9,146 bases of DNA from an uncultured Clostridia bacterium (GTDB taxonomy: Bacteria; Bacillota; Clostridia; UBA1381; UMGS1253): contig CALAUK010000144.1 in NCBI GenBank assembly GCA_937892135.1, positions 1-9,146 of the forward strand, written 5' to 3'. The translations under genes and the position numbers were made by a program. This document shows, piece by piece, positions 1-6,800 of this stretch. The notes beneath the pieces are model-generated. The model saw nothing but the letters and a program-made list of their open reading frames with translations. It did not search any database and was not told the origin of the DNA. Position 1 is the first letter of the stretch; the number at the start of each line of letters is the position of its first letter.

Positions 1-604
1 GTGACTGAGGAAGAGCATAAAACTTACCGGGGTGAACACGGCTCGGAACAAGATAGTCTCTTGCGCCCTCGGGAGTACTCTTTGTAAGCATAGGAGTTTC
101 AATCTCCAAAAAGCCGTTCTCATCATAGAAGTCACGCGCAATTTTAGCAACTCTGTGCCTTAAAATAAGATTTTCCTGCATGGGTCTTCTTCTTAAGTCA
201 AGATATCTGTGCTTTAAACGAAGCTCGTCTTTAACATCTGTTTCGTCTTTAATTTCAAACGGAGGTGTTTCTGCCTTGTTTAAAATACGAAGCTCCTCAA
301 CCTTGATTTCAATAGTACCCGTAGGCATCTTGGGATTAGGTGAGCTTCTTTTAACAACCTCGCCCACTGCCGCTAAAACATACTCGTTTCTTACTGTTGC
401 GGCTTTGTCAAAAATTTCTTTATCAACATCAGTATCAAAAGAAAGCTGAATTACGCCATATCTGTCTCTTAAATCAATGAAAATAAGAGAGCCTAGATTT
501 CTGTAAACATCAGCCCAACCCATAACGGTTACTTTTTCGCCGATATTTTCTTCTGAAAGATTTCCGCAATAATGTGTGCGCTTAATACCCTTTAATGTAT
601 CCAT
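1..604 (-). CDS. aspS: Aspartyl-tRNA synthetase, N-terminal part (3' end outside window)
   Basis: This is the first 201 codons of the class II synthetase that charges tRNA(Asp) in the cytoplasm; bacterial AspRS is usually near 590 residues, so about two thirds lies beyond position 1. The protein starts MDTLKGIKRTHYCGNLSEEN. An OB-fold anticodon-binding domain follows (roughly residues 1-105, with GW near 29-30 and LGSLIFIDLRDRYG after it). The catalytic domain begins with RYLDLRR and the bacterial AspRS signature TPEGARDYLVPSR (about 177-189), then GKFYALPQS at the window edge. The ATG at 604-602 is supported by a GAGGTG ribosome binding site at 616-611, six bases upstream. It lies 16 bases after the hisS stop, so it is very probably co-transcribed with hisS, a common Bacillota pairing. 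Whether the enzyme is discriminating or also charges tRNA(Asn) cannot be judged from this part. Confidence 0.96.
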   Translation of the reverse strand, partial: MDTLKGIKRTHYCGNLSEENIGEKVTVMGWADVYRNLGSLIFIDLRDRYGVIQLSFDTDVDKEIFDKAATVRNEYVLAAVGEVVKRSSPNPKMPTGTIEIKVEELRILNKAETPPFEIKDETDVKDELRLKHRYLDLRRRPMQENLILRHRVAKIARDFYDENGFLEIETPMLTKSTPEGARDYLVPSRVHPGKFYALPQS

Positions 605-620
605 TTAAATCACCTCAAAA

Positions 621-1871
621 TTATTTTAGAATTTCTGCTATATTTTCTATGGTAGTCTCTAATACTTCGCCCGTAGCCATATTTTTAAGCTTAATGTTTT
701 TTGAATTTATCTCATCATCGCCTAAAACAACTGTATACTCAGCTCCGATTTTATCTGCATATTTCATCTGCGCCTTTAAAGATTTTCCCATTCTGTCCTT
801 TTCTGTTGCGATGCCTTTTGCTCTTAAGCTAAACACAAGGCTTTCGGCAAATGTATCTGCCGCCTCACCTATGCTTGCAACATAAAGCTTTGTCCTTTTA
901 ATCTCGGGGAAAGTTACTCCCTGATTTTCCATAGTCAAAAGAAGTCTTTCAAGGCCTAAGCCAAAGCCTATTCCTGAAATGTCTCCCCCGCCAAGCTCAG
1001 AAATAAGCCCGTCGTATCTTCCGCCGCCGCAAACTGTTCCCTGAGCACCGATATCTGTTGACACTATTTCAAAAACGGTTTTTGTATAGTAGTCAAGACC
1101 GCGTACAATGTTAGGATTAATCTTATATGAAATTCCCATTCCATCAAGATATTTTTTAACCTTTTCAAAGTGGTCAGAGCAAGATTGGCAGATATTATCA
1201 ATAAGCTTTGGTGCATCTTCTGCTAAAGAAGAGCACACAGGCGACTTGCAGTCTAAAATTCGAAGGGGGTTTCTCTCGAGTCTTGACTTACAAGTGTCGC
1301 AAAGAGTGTCAAAATGAGAATTAAAATACTCTTTAAGCTTTTTGTTATACTCTTTTCTGCATTCGGGGCAACCGATTGAGTTTATATTAAGCTCAAGGTT
1401 TTTAAGCCCTAACTCCTTTAAAAAGAGCGTTGCAAGAGAAATAATCTCTGCATCAACCGATGGCTCCACCGAACCAAAAACCTCAACGCCGAACTGATGA
1501 AACTCTCTTAATCTTCCTGCCTGAGGCTTTTCATAACGAAAGCACGGAGCAATATAGTAAAGCTTTTCAGGCATTGGGTTTGCATATAAATTACGCTCTA
1601 AAAAAGCTCTTGCGCTCGATGCTGTAACCTCAGGGCGAAGTGTTATGCTTCTGTCGCCTTTATCAGTAAAGGTATACATCTGCTTTTCAACAACATCAGT
1701 TGTGTCACCCACGCCTCTTAAGAAAAGCTCAGTATGCTCAAATGTAGGCGTTCTTATTTCTTTAAAGCCGAAGCGATGGCAGATATCTCTTACCTTACTT
1801 TCAACATACTGCCACTTAAAGACCTCGTCTCCTGTTATATCATTTGTTCCTCTTGGTGCTTTTGTAAGCAT
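621..1871 (-). CDS. hisS: Histidyl-tRNA synthetase
   Basis: This cytoplasmic class II synthetase of 416 residues (normal length for bacteria) attaches histidine to tRNA(His). Motif 1 lies around residues 37-60 and motif 2 around 108-133 (FRYEKPQAGRLREFHQFGVE). The HisRS-specific histidine-binding signature is VRGLDYYTKTVFE (256-268), followed by GGGRYDGL (282-289) and motif 3 GIGFGLGLERLLL (300-312). The last 90 or so residues form the anticodon-binding domain. The insertion domain carries cysteines at 168, 171, 191, 194, 208, 213, 228 and 231; the first five form the arrangement familiar from Bacillota HisRS, and 213, 228 and 231 add further possible metal ligands. The gene starts only five bases after the engB stop, and its ribosome binding site lies inside engB, which indicates one transcript and possible translational coupling. 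Confidence 0.97.
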   Translation of the reverse strand: MLTKAPRGTNDITGDEVFKWQYVESKVRDICHRFGFKEIRTPTFEHTELFLRGVGDTTDVVEKQMYTFTDKGDRSITLRPEVTASSARAFLERNLYANPMPEKLYYIAPCFRYEKPQAGRLREFHQFGVEVFGSVEPSVDAEIISLATLFLKELGLKNLELNINSIGCPECRKEYNKKLKEYFNSHFDTLCDTCKSRLERNPLRILDCKSPVCSSLAEDAPKLIDNICQSCSDHFEKVKKYLDGMGISYKINPNIVRGLDYYTKTVFEIVSTDIGAQGTVCGGGRYDGLISELGGGDISGIGFGLGLERLLLTMENQGVTFPEIKRTKLYVASIGEAADTFAESLVFSLRAKGIATEKDRMGKSLKAQMKYADKIGAEYTVVLGDDEINSKNIKLKNMATGEVLETTIENIAEILK

Positions 1872-1876
1872 TTATT

Positions 1877-2482
1877 TCATTCCTTTCCCGAATCTTCTCC
1901 GGAAAGAAGAAGATTTATAACATCTAAAACCGTAAACTTACCCTCGTCCGTCTTTGTTGAAAACGGAACTAAAATATCCTCATCGGTTAAGTTAAGCTTT
2001 GAGTAAATCATATCAAGGTTTTCTTCAAGAGCTTTTTTTGAAAGCTTGTCCGTCTTTGTTGCAATAACAACAACGGACTCCTGAAAATGCCTTATCCAGT
2101 TAAGCATCATAAGGTCGTTATCGGTAGGCTCATGCCTTGAGTCCACAAGCAAAAACACCTGATAAATCTGCTCTCTGTTGTTAAGGTAAGTTTCAATAAC
2201 ATTACCCCAGCTTTTAACCTCCTGCTTTGAACGGGAGGCAAAGCCGTAACCGGGAAGGTCAACAAGATATATCTTATCGTCAACGTTGTAAAAATTAATC
2301 GTTGCGGTTTTTCCCGGAGTCTGACTTACTCTTGCAAGACTTTTTCTGTTTAAAAGTTTATTAATCATAGAAGATTTTCCGACATTTGACCTGCCCGCAA
2401 ATGCAAATTCAGGCTTGTTCCCCTTTGGATACTGTTTCGGGGAAACTGCGGAAATTTCTATATCAGCATTATGTAGATTCAT
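1877..2482 (-). CDS. engB: Ribosome biogenesis GTP-binding protein EngB (YsxC/YihA)
   Basis: This 201-residue TRAFAC-class GTPase (usual length about 195-210) is needed for late assembly of the 50S ribosomal subunit; the B. subtilis homologue YsxC is essential. All G motifs are present: G1 GRSNVGKSS (30-38), the switch I/G2 region TPGKTATINFYNV (55-67), G3 DLPGYGFA (75-82), G4 TKTDK (142-146) and a G5-like PFSTKTDEG (173-181). There are no membrane segments. The ATG has a good purine-rich site (GGAGAGAG, 2494-2487) just upstream. It follows lon by 19 bases, the lonA-ysxC order known from Bacillus, and continues into hisS with a five-base gap. The downstream partners hisS and aspS are less standard than the upstream one. 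Nothing in the protein looks broken. Confidence 0.97.
   Translation of the reverse strand: MNLHNADIEISAVSPKQYPKGNKPEFAFAGRSNVGKSSMINKLLNRKSLARVSQTPGKTATINFYNVDDKIYLVDLPGYGFASRSKQEVKSWGNVIETYLNNREQIYQVFLLVDSRHEPTDNDLMMLNWIRHFQESVVVIATKTDKLSKKALEENLDMIYSKLNLTDEDILVPFSTKTDEGKFTVLDVINLLLSGEDSGKE
1881..1886 (-). promoter_or_regulatory. Ribosome binding site of hisS, inside the 3' end of engB
   Basis: On the minus strand the bases read AAAGGA, nine bases before the hisS ATG at 1871-1869, and they overlap the last codons of engB. This fixes the hisS start and leaves no space for a separate leader, attenuator or T-box between the two genes. Confidence 0.7.
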
Positions 2483-2501
2483 AAAACTCTCTCCGTTTTA
2501 A

Positions 2502-4916
2502 TTAATTTAGACTAGCTGAGTTCTGCTCTGTCATAATCGGGCAAACAAAGCTTTTTTCTGTTACTTCGGGAAGCTTAAAGCCTGATTCTTTTTTCTTTAA
2601 AAGAGCATTCTCTATCACCGTAAAGATATCCTTTGCCAAAACGAATTTCACATTCTTTCTTACTAAAACATCGATATCTTCTAAGTCCTTTTCGTTCTCG
2701 TCAGGAATAATAATCGTTTTAATTCCTGCTCTGTATGCCGCAAGGGTTTTTTCCTTTAATCCGCCTATCGGAAGAACCTTTCCTCTTAAGGTTATTTCAC
2801 CTGTCATAGCGATATCCTTTTTAGCGGGACAGCCTGTTAAAGCCGACACAAGAGCCGTTGTCATAGTTATTCCGGCAGAGGGGCCGTCCTTTGGAGTTGC
2901 ACCCTCGGGGAAATGAATGTGAATATCGTATTTTTTATAAAAATCCTTATCAATTCCAAGCTTGTCTGAAAAAGCTCTGATTAAACTTACAGAAATCTTG
3001 GCAGACTCTTTCATAACATCGCCTAATGAGCCTGTAAGCTCAAGTTTTCCTGTTCCTGCCATAACATTTACTTCAACTGAAAGTGTCTCACCGCCAACTG
3101 AAGTCCACGCAAGACCGCGCACGATACCGACCTCGTCTTTTTCGTTTGCCATATCTATTTTGTACTTTTTCTTGCCTAAATAGTCTTCGATATTCTTCTC
3201 GGTTATTTTGATTCTTTCTTCCTCTTTTGAGACAATCTTTTTTGCAGCTTTTCTCATTAAAGAGGCGATTTCTCTTTCCAGGTTTCTTACGCCTGACTCT
3301 CTTGTGTAAAACTTAATTAAAGAAAAGATTGCACTCATATCAATTTCAAGCTCTTTTTCTTTAATTCCGTTTCTCTTAAGCTGTTTTGGAATTAAGTGTT
3401 TGTTTGCTATAACGCTTTTTTCCTCGTCAGTGTAGCCTTCTATACGAATAACTTCCATACGGTCTAAAAGAGCGGGAGAAATTGTATCAAGCGAGTTTGC
3501 AGTGGTTATAAACAAAACATCGGATAAATCAAACGGCATTTCAAGATAATGGTCGCGGAATGAAAAATTCTGCTCGCCGTCTAAAACCTCAAGCATAGCT
3601 GATGCAGGGTCACCTTTAAAGTCTGAACTCATTTTGTCTATCTCATCAAGCAAAACAAGAGGATTTTTGCTCTTTGCAGTTTTAATCGCATTTATAATTC
3701 TGCCCGGCATAGAGCCAATGTATGTTTTTCTGTGACCTCTTATTTCAGCCTCGTCTTTAACACCGCCAAGCGCAATTCTCACGTAATTTCTGTTAACCGC
3801 ACTTGCAACAGACTTTGCAATAGATGTTTTACCTACACCCGGAGGGCCAACAAGACACAAAACAGGGCCCGGTGCATTTTTTGAAAGCTTTCTTACTGAA
3901 AGATATTCTAAAATTCTTTCTTTAACCTTTTTTAAGCCATAGTGGTCGTCATCTAAAATCTTTTCCGCCTTTTTAATGTCAATTCTCTCTTTTGTTTTAA
4001 CATTCCACGGAAGCTCTAACACATTGTCAAGATAAGTTCTTATTACTGCCGCCTCAGGTGAACCTGATGGAGTTTTTGAAAGCCTGTCGGTTTCTTTTAA
4101 AAGCTTTTCTTCAGCGTCTTTATCAAAACCAACAGATAAAATCTTTTCTCTGTATTCCGCTATTTCAAGACCGATTCCGTCTTTGTCTCCAAGTTCGTCT
4201 GAAATAACCTTAAGCTGTTCTCTTAAGTAGTATTCTCTCTGATTTTCGTCTATTCTTTTTTTAACCTGCTCGGAAATGCTCTGCTCTAAGCGGATAATCT
4301 CAATTTCTTTTTCGATTAAAGAGATTAAAAGACTTGCTCTCTTTTCAATATCCACACACTCTAAAAGAGACTGCTTGTCTTTAAAATCAAAATAAACATT
4401 TGCGCTTATCTTATCCGAAATCTCAAAAGCATCCTCTGCATTTGAGATATTCTCCATTACCTCAGAAGAAATCTTTGAGTTATAAGAAAAATATGATTCA
4501 AATGACTTTTTCTGCGCTCTCAAAAGAGCATCATTAAGTTCGGGAGAAATGTCCTCTTCTAAAATTTCCTCAGCATCACATGAAAAGTACGGAAAATCAG
4601 AAGTAAATTCACAAATTCTTACTCTTCTTACGCCTTCAACCAAAATTTTAACGCTATCGTGAGGAAGACGCACCATCTGCTTAATTTTAACTAAAGTACC
4701 GAAGCTGAAAATATCCGATTCTTCGGGGTTTTCAATCTCAGGGTCTTTCTGGGCTGCTAAAATCACAAGCTGCTCTCTTGCCATAGCCGCCTCAATAGCC
4801 TTTAAAGACTTTTCTCTGCCCACATCAAAATGCGTTACCATATATGGAAAAACAACAACCCCGCGCATAGCAAGCAAGGGTATGTTTGTTCTGAAAATCA
4901 AACCTTCCTGTGCCAT
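2502..4916 (-). CDS. lon: ATP-dependent protease Lon (LonA type)
   Basis: This 804-residue soluble AAA+ serine protease forms hexamers and degrades misfolded and selected regulatory proteins. The domains run in the LonA order: N-terminal substrate-binding domain (about 8-205, starting IPLLAMRGVVVFPYMV where most relatives have LPLRD), a coiled helical part (about 205-300, with REYYLREQLKVISDELG), the AAA+ module and the protease domain (about 590-775). Walker A is GPPGVGKT (357-364), Walker B LLDEIDK (422-428), and the probable arginine finger is R486 in LLDRMEV. The catalytic dyad is S680 in PKDGPSAG and K723 in GGLKEK, 43 residues apart as in other LonA. A tail of about 20 residues extends past the protease domain. 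The length and the lack of transmembrane segments exclude LonB. A weak ribosome binding site (GGAAA near 4925-4921, or AAAGG further up) precedes the ATG. It is the first gene after a strong promoter and heads the operon with engB, hisS and aspS. Confidence 0.98.
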   Translation of the reverse strand: MAQEGLIFRTNIPLLAMRGVVVFPYMVTHFDVGREKSLKAIEAAMAREQLVILAAQKDPEIENPEESDIFSFGTLVKIKQMVRLPHDSVKILVEGVRRVRICEFTSDFPYFSCDAEEILEEDISPELNDALLRAQKKSFESYFSYNSKISSEVMENISNAEDAFEISDKISANVYFDFKDKQSLLECVDIEKRASLLISLIEKEIEIIRLEQSISEQVKKRIDENQREYYLREQLKVISDELGDKDGIGLEIAEYREKILSVGFDKDAEEKLLKETDRLSKTPSGSPEAAVIRTYLDNVLELPWNVKTKERIDIKKAEKILDDDHYGLKKVKERILEYLSVRKLSKNAPGPVLCLVGPPGVGKTSIAKSVASAVNRNYVRIALGGVKDEAEIRGHRKTYIGSMPGRIINAIKTAKSKNPLVLLDEIDKMSSDFKGDPASAMLEVLDGEQNFSFRDHYLEMPFDLSDVLFITTANSLDTISPALLDRMEVIRIEGYTDEEKSVIANKHLIPKQLKRNGIKEKELEIDMSAIFSLIKFYTRESGVRNLEREIASLMRKAAKKIVSKEEERIKITEKNIEDYLGKKKYKIDMANEKDEVGIVRGLAWTSVGGETLSVEVNVMAGTGKLELTGSLGDVMKESAKISVSLIRAFSDKLGIDKDFYKKYDIHIHFPEGATPKDGPSAGITMTTALVSALTGCPAKKDIAMTGEITLRGKVLPIGGLKEKTLAAYRAGIKTIIIPDENEKDLEDIDVLVRKNVKFVLAKDIFTVIENALLKKKESGFKLPEVTEKSFVCPIMTEQNSASLN

Positions 4917-4965
4917 AATTTTTCCAAAACCTTTCTTTAAGTAAATAAAAAAACCTATTCAAATT

Positions 4966-4994
4966 ATTATACTATATTTTCTTATGTTTTTCAA
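4966..4994 (-). promoter_or_regulatory. Vegetative (SigA-type) promoter of the lon operon
   Basis: On the minus strand TTGAAA (4994-4989) is followed after exactly 17 bases by a perfect TATAAT (4971-4966). Upstream of the -35 box are A-rich tracts (5000-5016) that could act as an UP element. The expected start of transcription is near 4959, giving a leader of about 43 bases. No CIRCE inverted repeat and no tandem CtsR heptamer is visible, so heat-shock control by HrcA or CtsR is not supported here. Confidence 0.8.
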
Positions 4995-5016
4995 CCTTTT
5001 TTTTAAATTTTTTATA

Positions 5017-5847
5017 TCACATAATTTCCCCTGCAGTCTTTATGTTTTTTAAGGTTTGAACCCTCTTTATAAGCTCCGTTTCAGTTATGCGAAAAAGCTC
5101 TTTTCCGCCCGATGAAACAACCAAAATAACAAGGTAATACCGCTCGGACAGATTTTTAAATATGTTTTTAACTGAAAAATCCTCAGAAACTGCAATTTCA
5201 CGCACCTCAAGCTGATTGGCTTTTGCTAACTTTTCTTTTGAATACAACAGAAGCTTTGAAAAAGAAAGCGGAATATTTTTCTTCTCTTGCGAAAGTGAAT
5301 ATATTAAAAAGGTGCAGAGTATCATAACTGACATATTAAATTTTGATTTTACAATTAATAAGAATACTCCTGTGCAAACTATAAAAAGGCAGAGCTGAGA
5401 AATCCATAAGCTCAGGCTGACCGCTCTGTAATAACCCATTTTTTCTTCTAAAATGCATTTTAAAATTCTTCCCCCGTCTAACGGATAAATGGGAAGCGCA
5501 TTAATTAAAAAAAGCGACAAATTAGTATAAAAAAGATAGCTTTCCTTTCCGTATAAAGACATAAAAATAAGCGCCAGCGCCCCGCTTCCTACGGGGCCTG
5601 AAGCGCATAGAATTATTTCGTTTGCAGAGCTTGTATTGCGCGAAAGCTCAAGATTTATGCCAAACGGCAGAATAACCATTCTGCGAAAATTAATTTTAAG
5701 CTTTTTTGCGGAAATAAGGTGAAACATTTCGTGCGCAAACAAAGACAAGTACGCCATAAGCATAAACTTAAATGCACCCGAAATTATGCACACAAAGCAC
5801 AAAACAAAAACAAAAAAGCTTATATATACTTTCCCTATCTTTATCAT
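5017..5847 (-). CDS. M50-family site-2 membrane metalloprotease, SpoIVFB-like
   Basis: This 276-residue integral membrane zinc protease belongs to a family that cleaves substrates within the membrane. The zinc motif is HEMFH (H39, E40, H43) in LFAHEMFHLISAKKL, inside an early hydrophobic segment, and the third ligand is D124 in NALPIYPLDGG (116-126), the NxxPxxPLDGG signature of site-2 proteases. GPVGSG at 84-89 is another family element. Hydrophobic segments lie near 8-36, 77-98, 106-121, 143-165 and 172-186. The soluble C-terminal part (about 205-270) has the beta-strand pattern of a degenerate CBS-like domain, as in SpoIVFB, which processes pro-SigmaK. No SpoIVFA-like partner and no rplU-rpmA-obg genes adjoin it, so a sporulation role is only a possibility. 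GGTG at 5860-5857 is a modest ribosome binding site nine bases before the ATG. The 42-base gap after the DUF6873-like gene holds no obvious terminator, so the two may be co-transcribed. Confidence 0.9.
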   Translation of the reverse strand: MIKIGKVYISFFVFVLCFVCIISGAFKFMLMAYLSLFAHEMFHLISAKKLKINFRRMVILPFGINLELSRNTSSANEIILCASGPVGSGALALIFMSLYGKESYLFYTNLSLFLINALPIYPLDGGRILKCILEEKMGYYRAVSLSLWISQLCLFIVCTGVFLLIVKSKFNMSVMILCTFLIYSLSQEKKNIPLSFSKLLLYSKEKLAKANQLEVREIAVSEDFSVKNIFKNLSERYYLVILVVSSGGKELFRITETELIKRVQTLKNIKTAGEIM

Positions 5848-5889
5848 AAACTAAATCACCATTATCAGTTTATTTTAAAGCACGTTTCT

Positions 5890-6639
5890 TTATTCCAAAT
5901 AGCCAATAGGGATAATTGAGCCGATGTCCGAAAGCTCACCTTTTGAAAGTGAATACGGATAAACATTTATGTTTCTTAAAAAGCTTTTTATCTCCTCATT
6001 GTCGGGATGAGTTAAAAAATCACCTGCAAACGCTAAAATGTCATTTGAAATAAGCCCTGTTGCACCGCCTATAAAGCCATAGTCATATTCTTTAATCTTA
6101 ATGTAGCCCGGTCTTATTTTTAAAACATTAAAGCCATTTTCTTTTCCTGCTTTATAAATACCCTCATCAGAGGTTATAAATGAGTTTTTATCACACACTG
6201 CAATACTGCATTTTGAATACCCCTGATTTACCTTTATTTTTCTTGTATAAATTTTTTCGTAATAATCCAAAATAGACTTATCCAAAGCCTTAAAAAACAC
6301 CGAGTTTCCTATTCTTGCGCCGTTGTATAACGAGTCTTTAGGGTACTCAGTTTCAAGATAAGAAGTGCCTATAATAAGCTTTGCGCCCATTCCCTCAAAA
6401 GCCTTTTTAAAATGCTCAAAAACCGTAGGCTCAACTACAAACCTGTTTTCGCCCAAATGATGCAAAACAACATCAGCGTGGCTCTTAATTGGCGAATTTA
6501 TCCCCTCTGCCCCCTCGGTATCAATTATATTTATGCCGAGAAAATTTAGCTCTTCAGTTATTTTTTCATCTCTGTTTTTGTCAATACATACAATGTCCAC
6601 TCTTTTTTCAGGGATATTGGCATCTTTTAAAAACTTCAT
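5890..6639 (-). CDS. DUF6873-like protein, predicted GME (pentein) fold, function unknown
   Basis: This 249-residue protein has no signal peptide or membrane segment. I recognise it as resembling the family named DUF6873, described as having a guanidino-modifying-enzyme (GME, pentein) fold; no function is established. Motif-like stretches are SHADVVLHHLGENRFVVEP (53-71), VNQGYSKCSIAV (137-148), SFITSDEGIY (153-162), a glycine-rich GFIGGATGLI (188-197), FAGDF followed by H211 (204-211), and a C-terminal LSDIGSIIPIG (237-247). The repeated alternation of short strands and helices fits a pentein propeller. The only cysteines are C18, C144 and C149, so the C-terminal catalytic cysteine typical of arginine-modifying GME enzymes is missing; an enzymatic role is therefore doubtful. 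Start choice is secure: AAGGAG (6650-6645) lies five bases before the ATG. It has its own candidate promoter and is followed by the M50 protease gene. Confidence 0.8.
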   Translation of the reverse strand: MKFLKDANIPEKRVDIVCIDKNRDEKITEELNFLGINIIDTEGAEGINSPIKSHADVVLHHLGENRFVVEPTVFEHFKKAFEGMGAKLIIGTSYLETEYPKDSLYNGARIGNSVFFKALDKSILDYYEKIYTRKIKVNQGYSKCSIAVCDKNSFITSDEGIYKAGKENGFNVLKIRPGYIKIKEYDYGFIGGATGLISNDILAFAGDFLTHPDNEEIKSFLRNINVYPYSLSKGELSDIGSIIPIGYLE

Positions 6640-6662
6640 TGTAACTCCTTATAATTATCTGC

Positions 6663-6691
6663 ATAATATGTTATTAAAAATCCGATTGCAA
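6663..6691 (-). promoter_or_regulatory. Candidate promoter of the DUF6873-like gene, with its -35 box inside a palindrome
   Basis: On the minus strand TTGCAA (6691-6686) is followed after 17 bases by TATTAT (6668-6663). The predicted start near 6656 leaves a leader of under 20 bases that holds the AAGGAG ribosome binding site. The -35 box lies in one arm of the 6683-6708 palindrome. The -10 area also reads CATATTAT, slightly like a SigE -10 element, but no matching SigE -35 is present, so a vegetative promoter is preferred. Confidence 0.55.
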
Positions 6692-6708
6692 AAAATTTTT
6701 TGCAGTCG
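6683..6708. repeat. 26-base near-perfect palindrome overlapping a -35 box
   Basis: The two 13-base arms meet without a loop at 6695/6696. The core TGCAAAAAATTTTTTGCA (6687-6704) is a perfect 18-base palindrome, and CGAT on the left faces GTCG on the right with one departure at 6686/6705. As RNA the departure is a G-U pair on the plus strand but an A-C mismatch on the minus strand. With no loop and no following T-tract it is a poor terminator. Its overlap with a -35 box fits a dimeric repressor operator better, but no regulator can be named. Confidence 0.7.
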
Positions 6709-6717
6709 TTTATATAC

Positions 6718-6740
6718 CCGTCTTCCGTTTTGGAAGACGG
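6718..6740. repeat. Perfect 9-bp inverted repeat with a 5-base loop
   Basis: The arms CCGTCTTCC (6718-6726) and GGAAGACGG (6732-6740) are exact reverse complements around a five-base loop (GTTTT on the plus strand, AAAAC on the minus strand). The stem is GC-rich in AT-rich surroundings. Neither strand has a T-tract directly after it, so it is not a textbook terminator. It lies between the terminator-like hairpin and the palindrome. Confidence 0.75.
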
Positions 6741-6742
6741 CA

Positions 6743-6792
6743 CTTAAAATCAAGAGCCTAACTCTAACCGAGTCAGGCTCTTTTGTTTTAAG
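6743..6792 (-). terminator. Terminator-like hairpin after ireB, possibly bidirectional
   Basis: The arms at 6752-6764 and 6770-6782 form a 13-bp stem with a five-base loop. On the minus strand this is AAGAGCCTGACTC against GAGTTAGGCTCTT with one G-U pair. Outside it, CTTAAAA and TTTTAAG (6786-6792 and 6743-6749) can pair across a small internal loop. The minus strand gives only GATTTT after the stem, while the plus strand gives TTTTGTTTT (6781-6789) but has an A-C mismatch in the stem. It begins about nine bases after the ireB stop, so ending ireB transcription is the simplest reading. Confidence 0.6.
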
Positions 6793-6800
6793 AATTTTTC

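Noticed and set aside
180..449. 89-codon open frame on the plus strand opposite aspS
   Set aside because: It is fully antisense to aspS, and its serine and leucine bias is typical of a reverse-strand shadow.
4917..5016. CIRCE or CtsR heat-shock operator in front of lon
   Set aside because: Neither the GAGTGC-type inverted repeat nor the GGTCAAA tandem heptamers are present around the -35/-10 boxes.
5848..5889. Separate promoter for the M50 gene
   Set aside because: A GATAAT-like hexamer is present but no -35 box lies at a proper distance, so co-transcription with the DUF6873-like gene is simpler.
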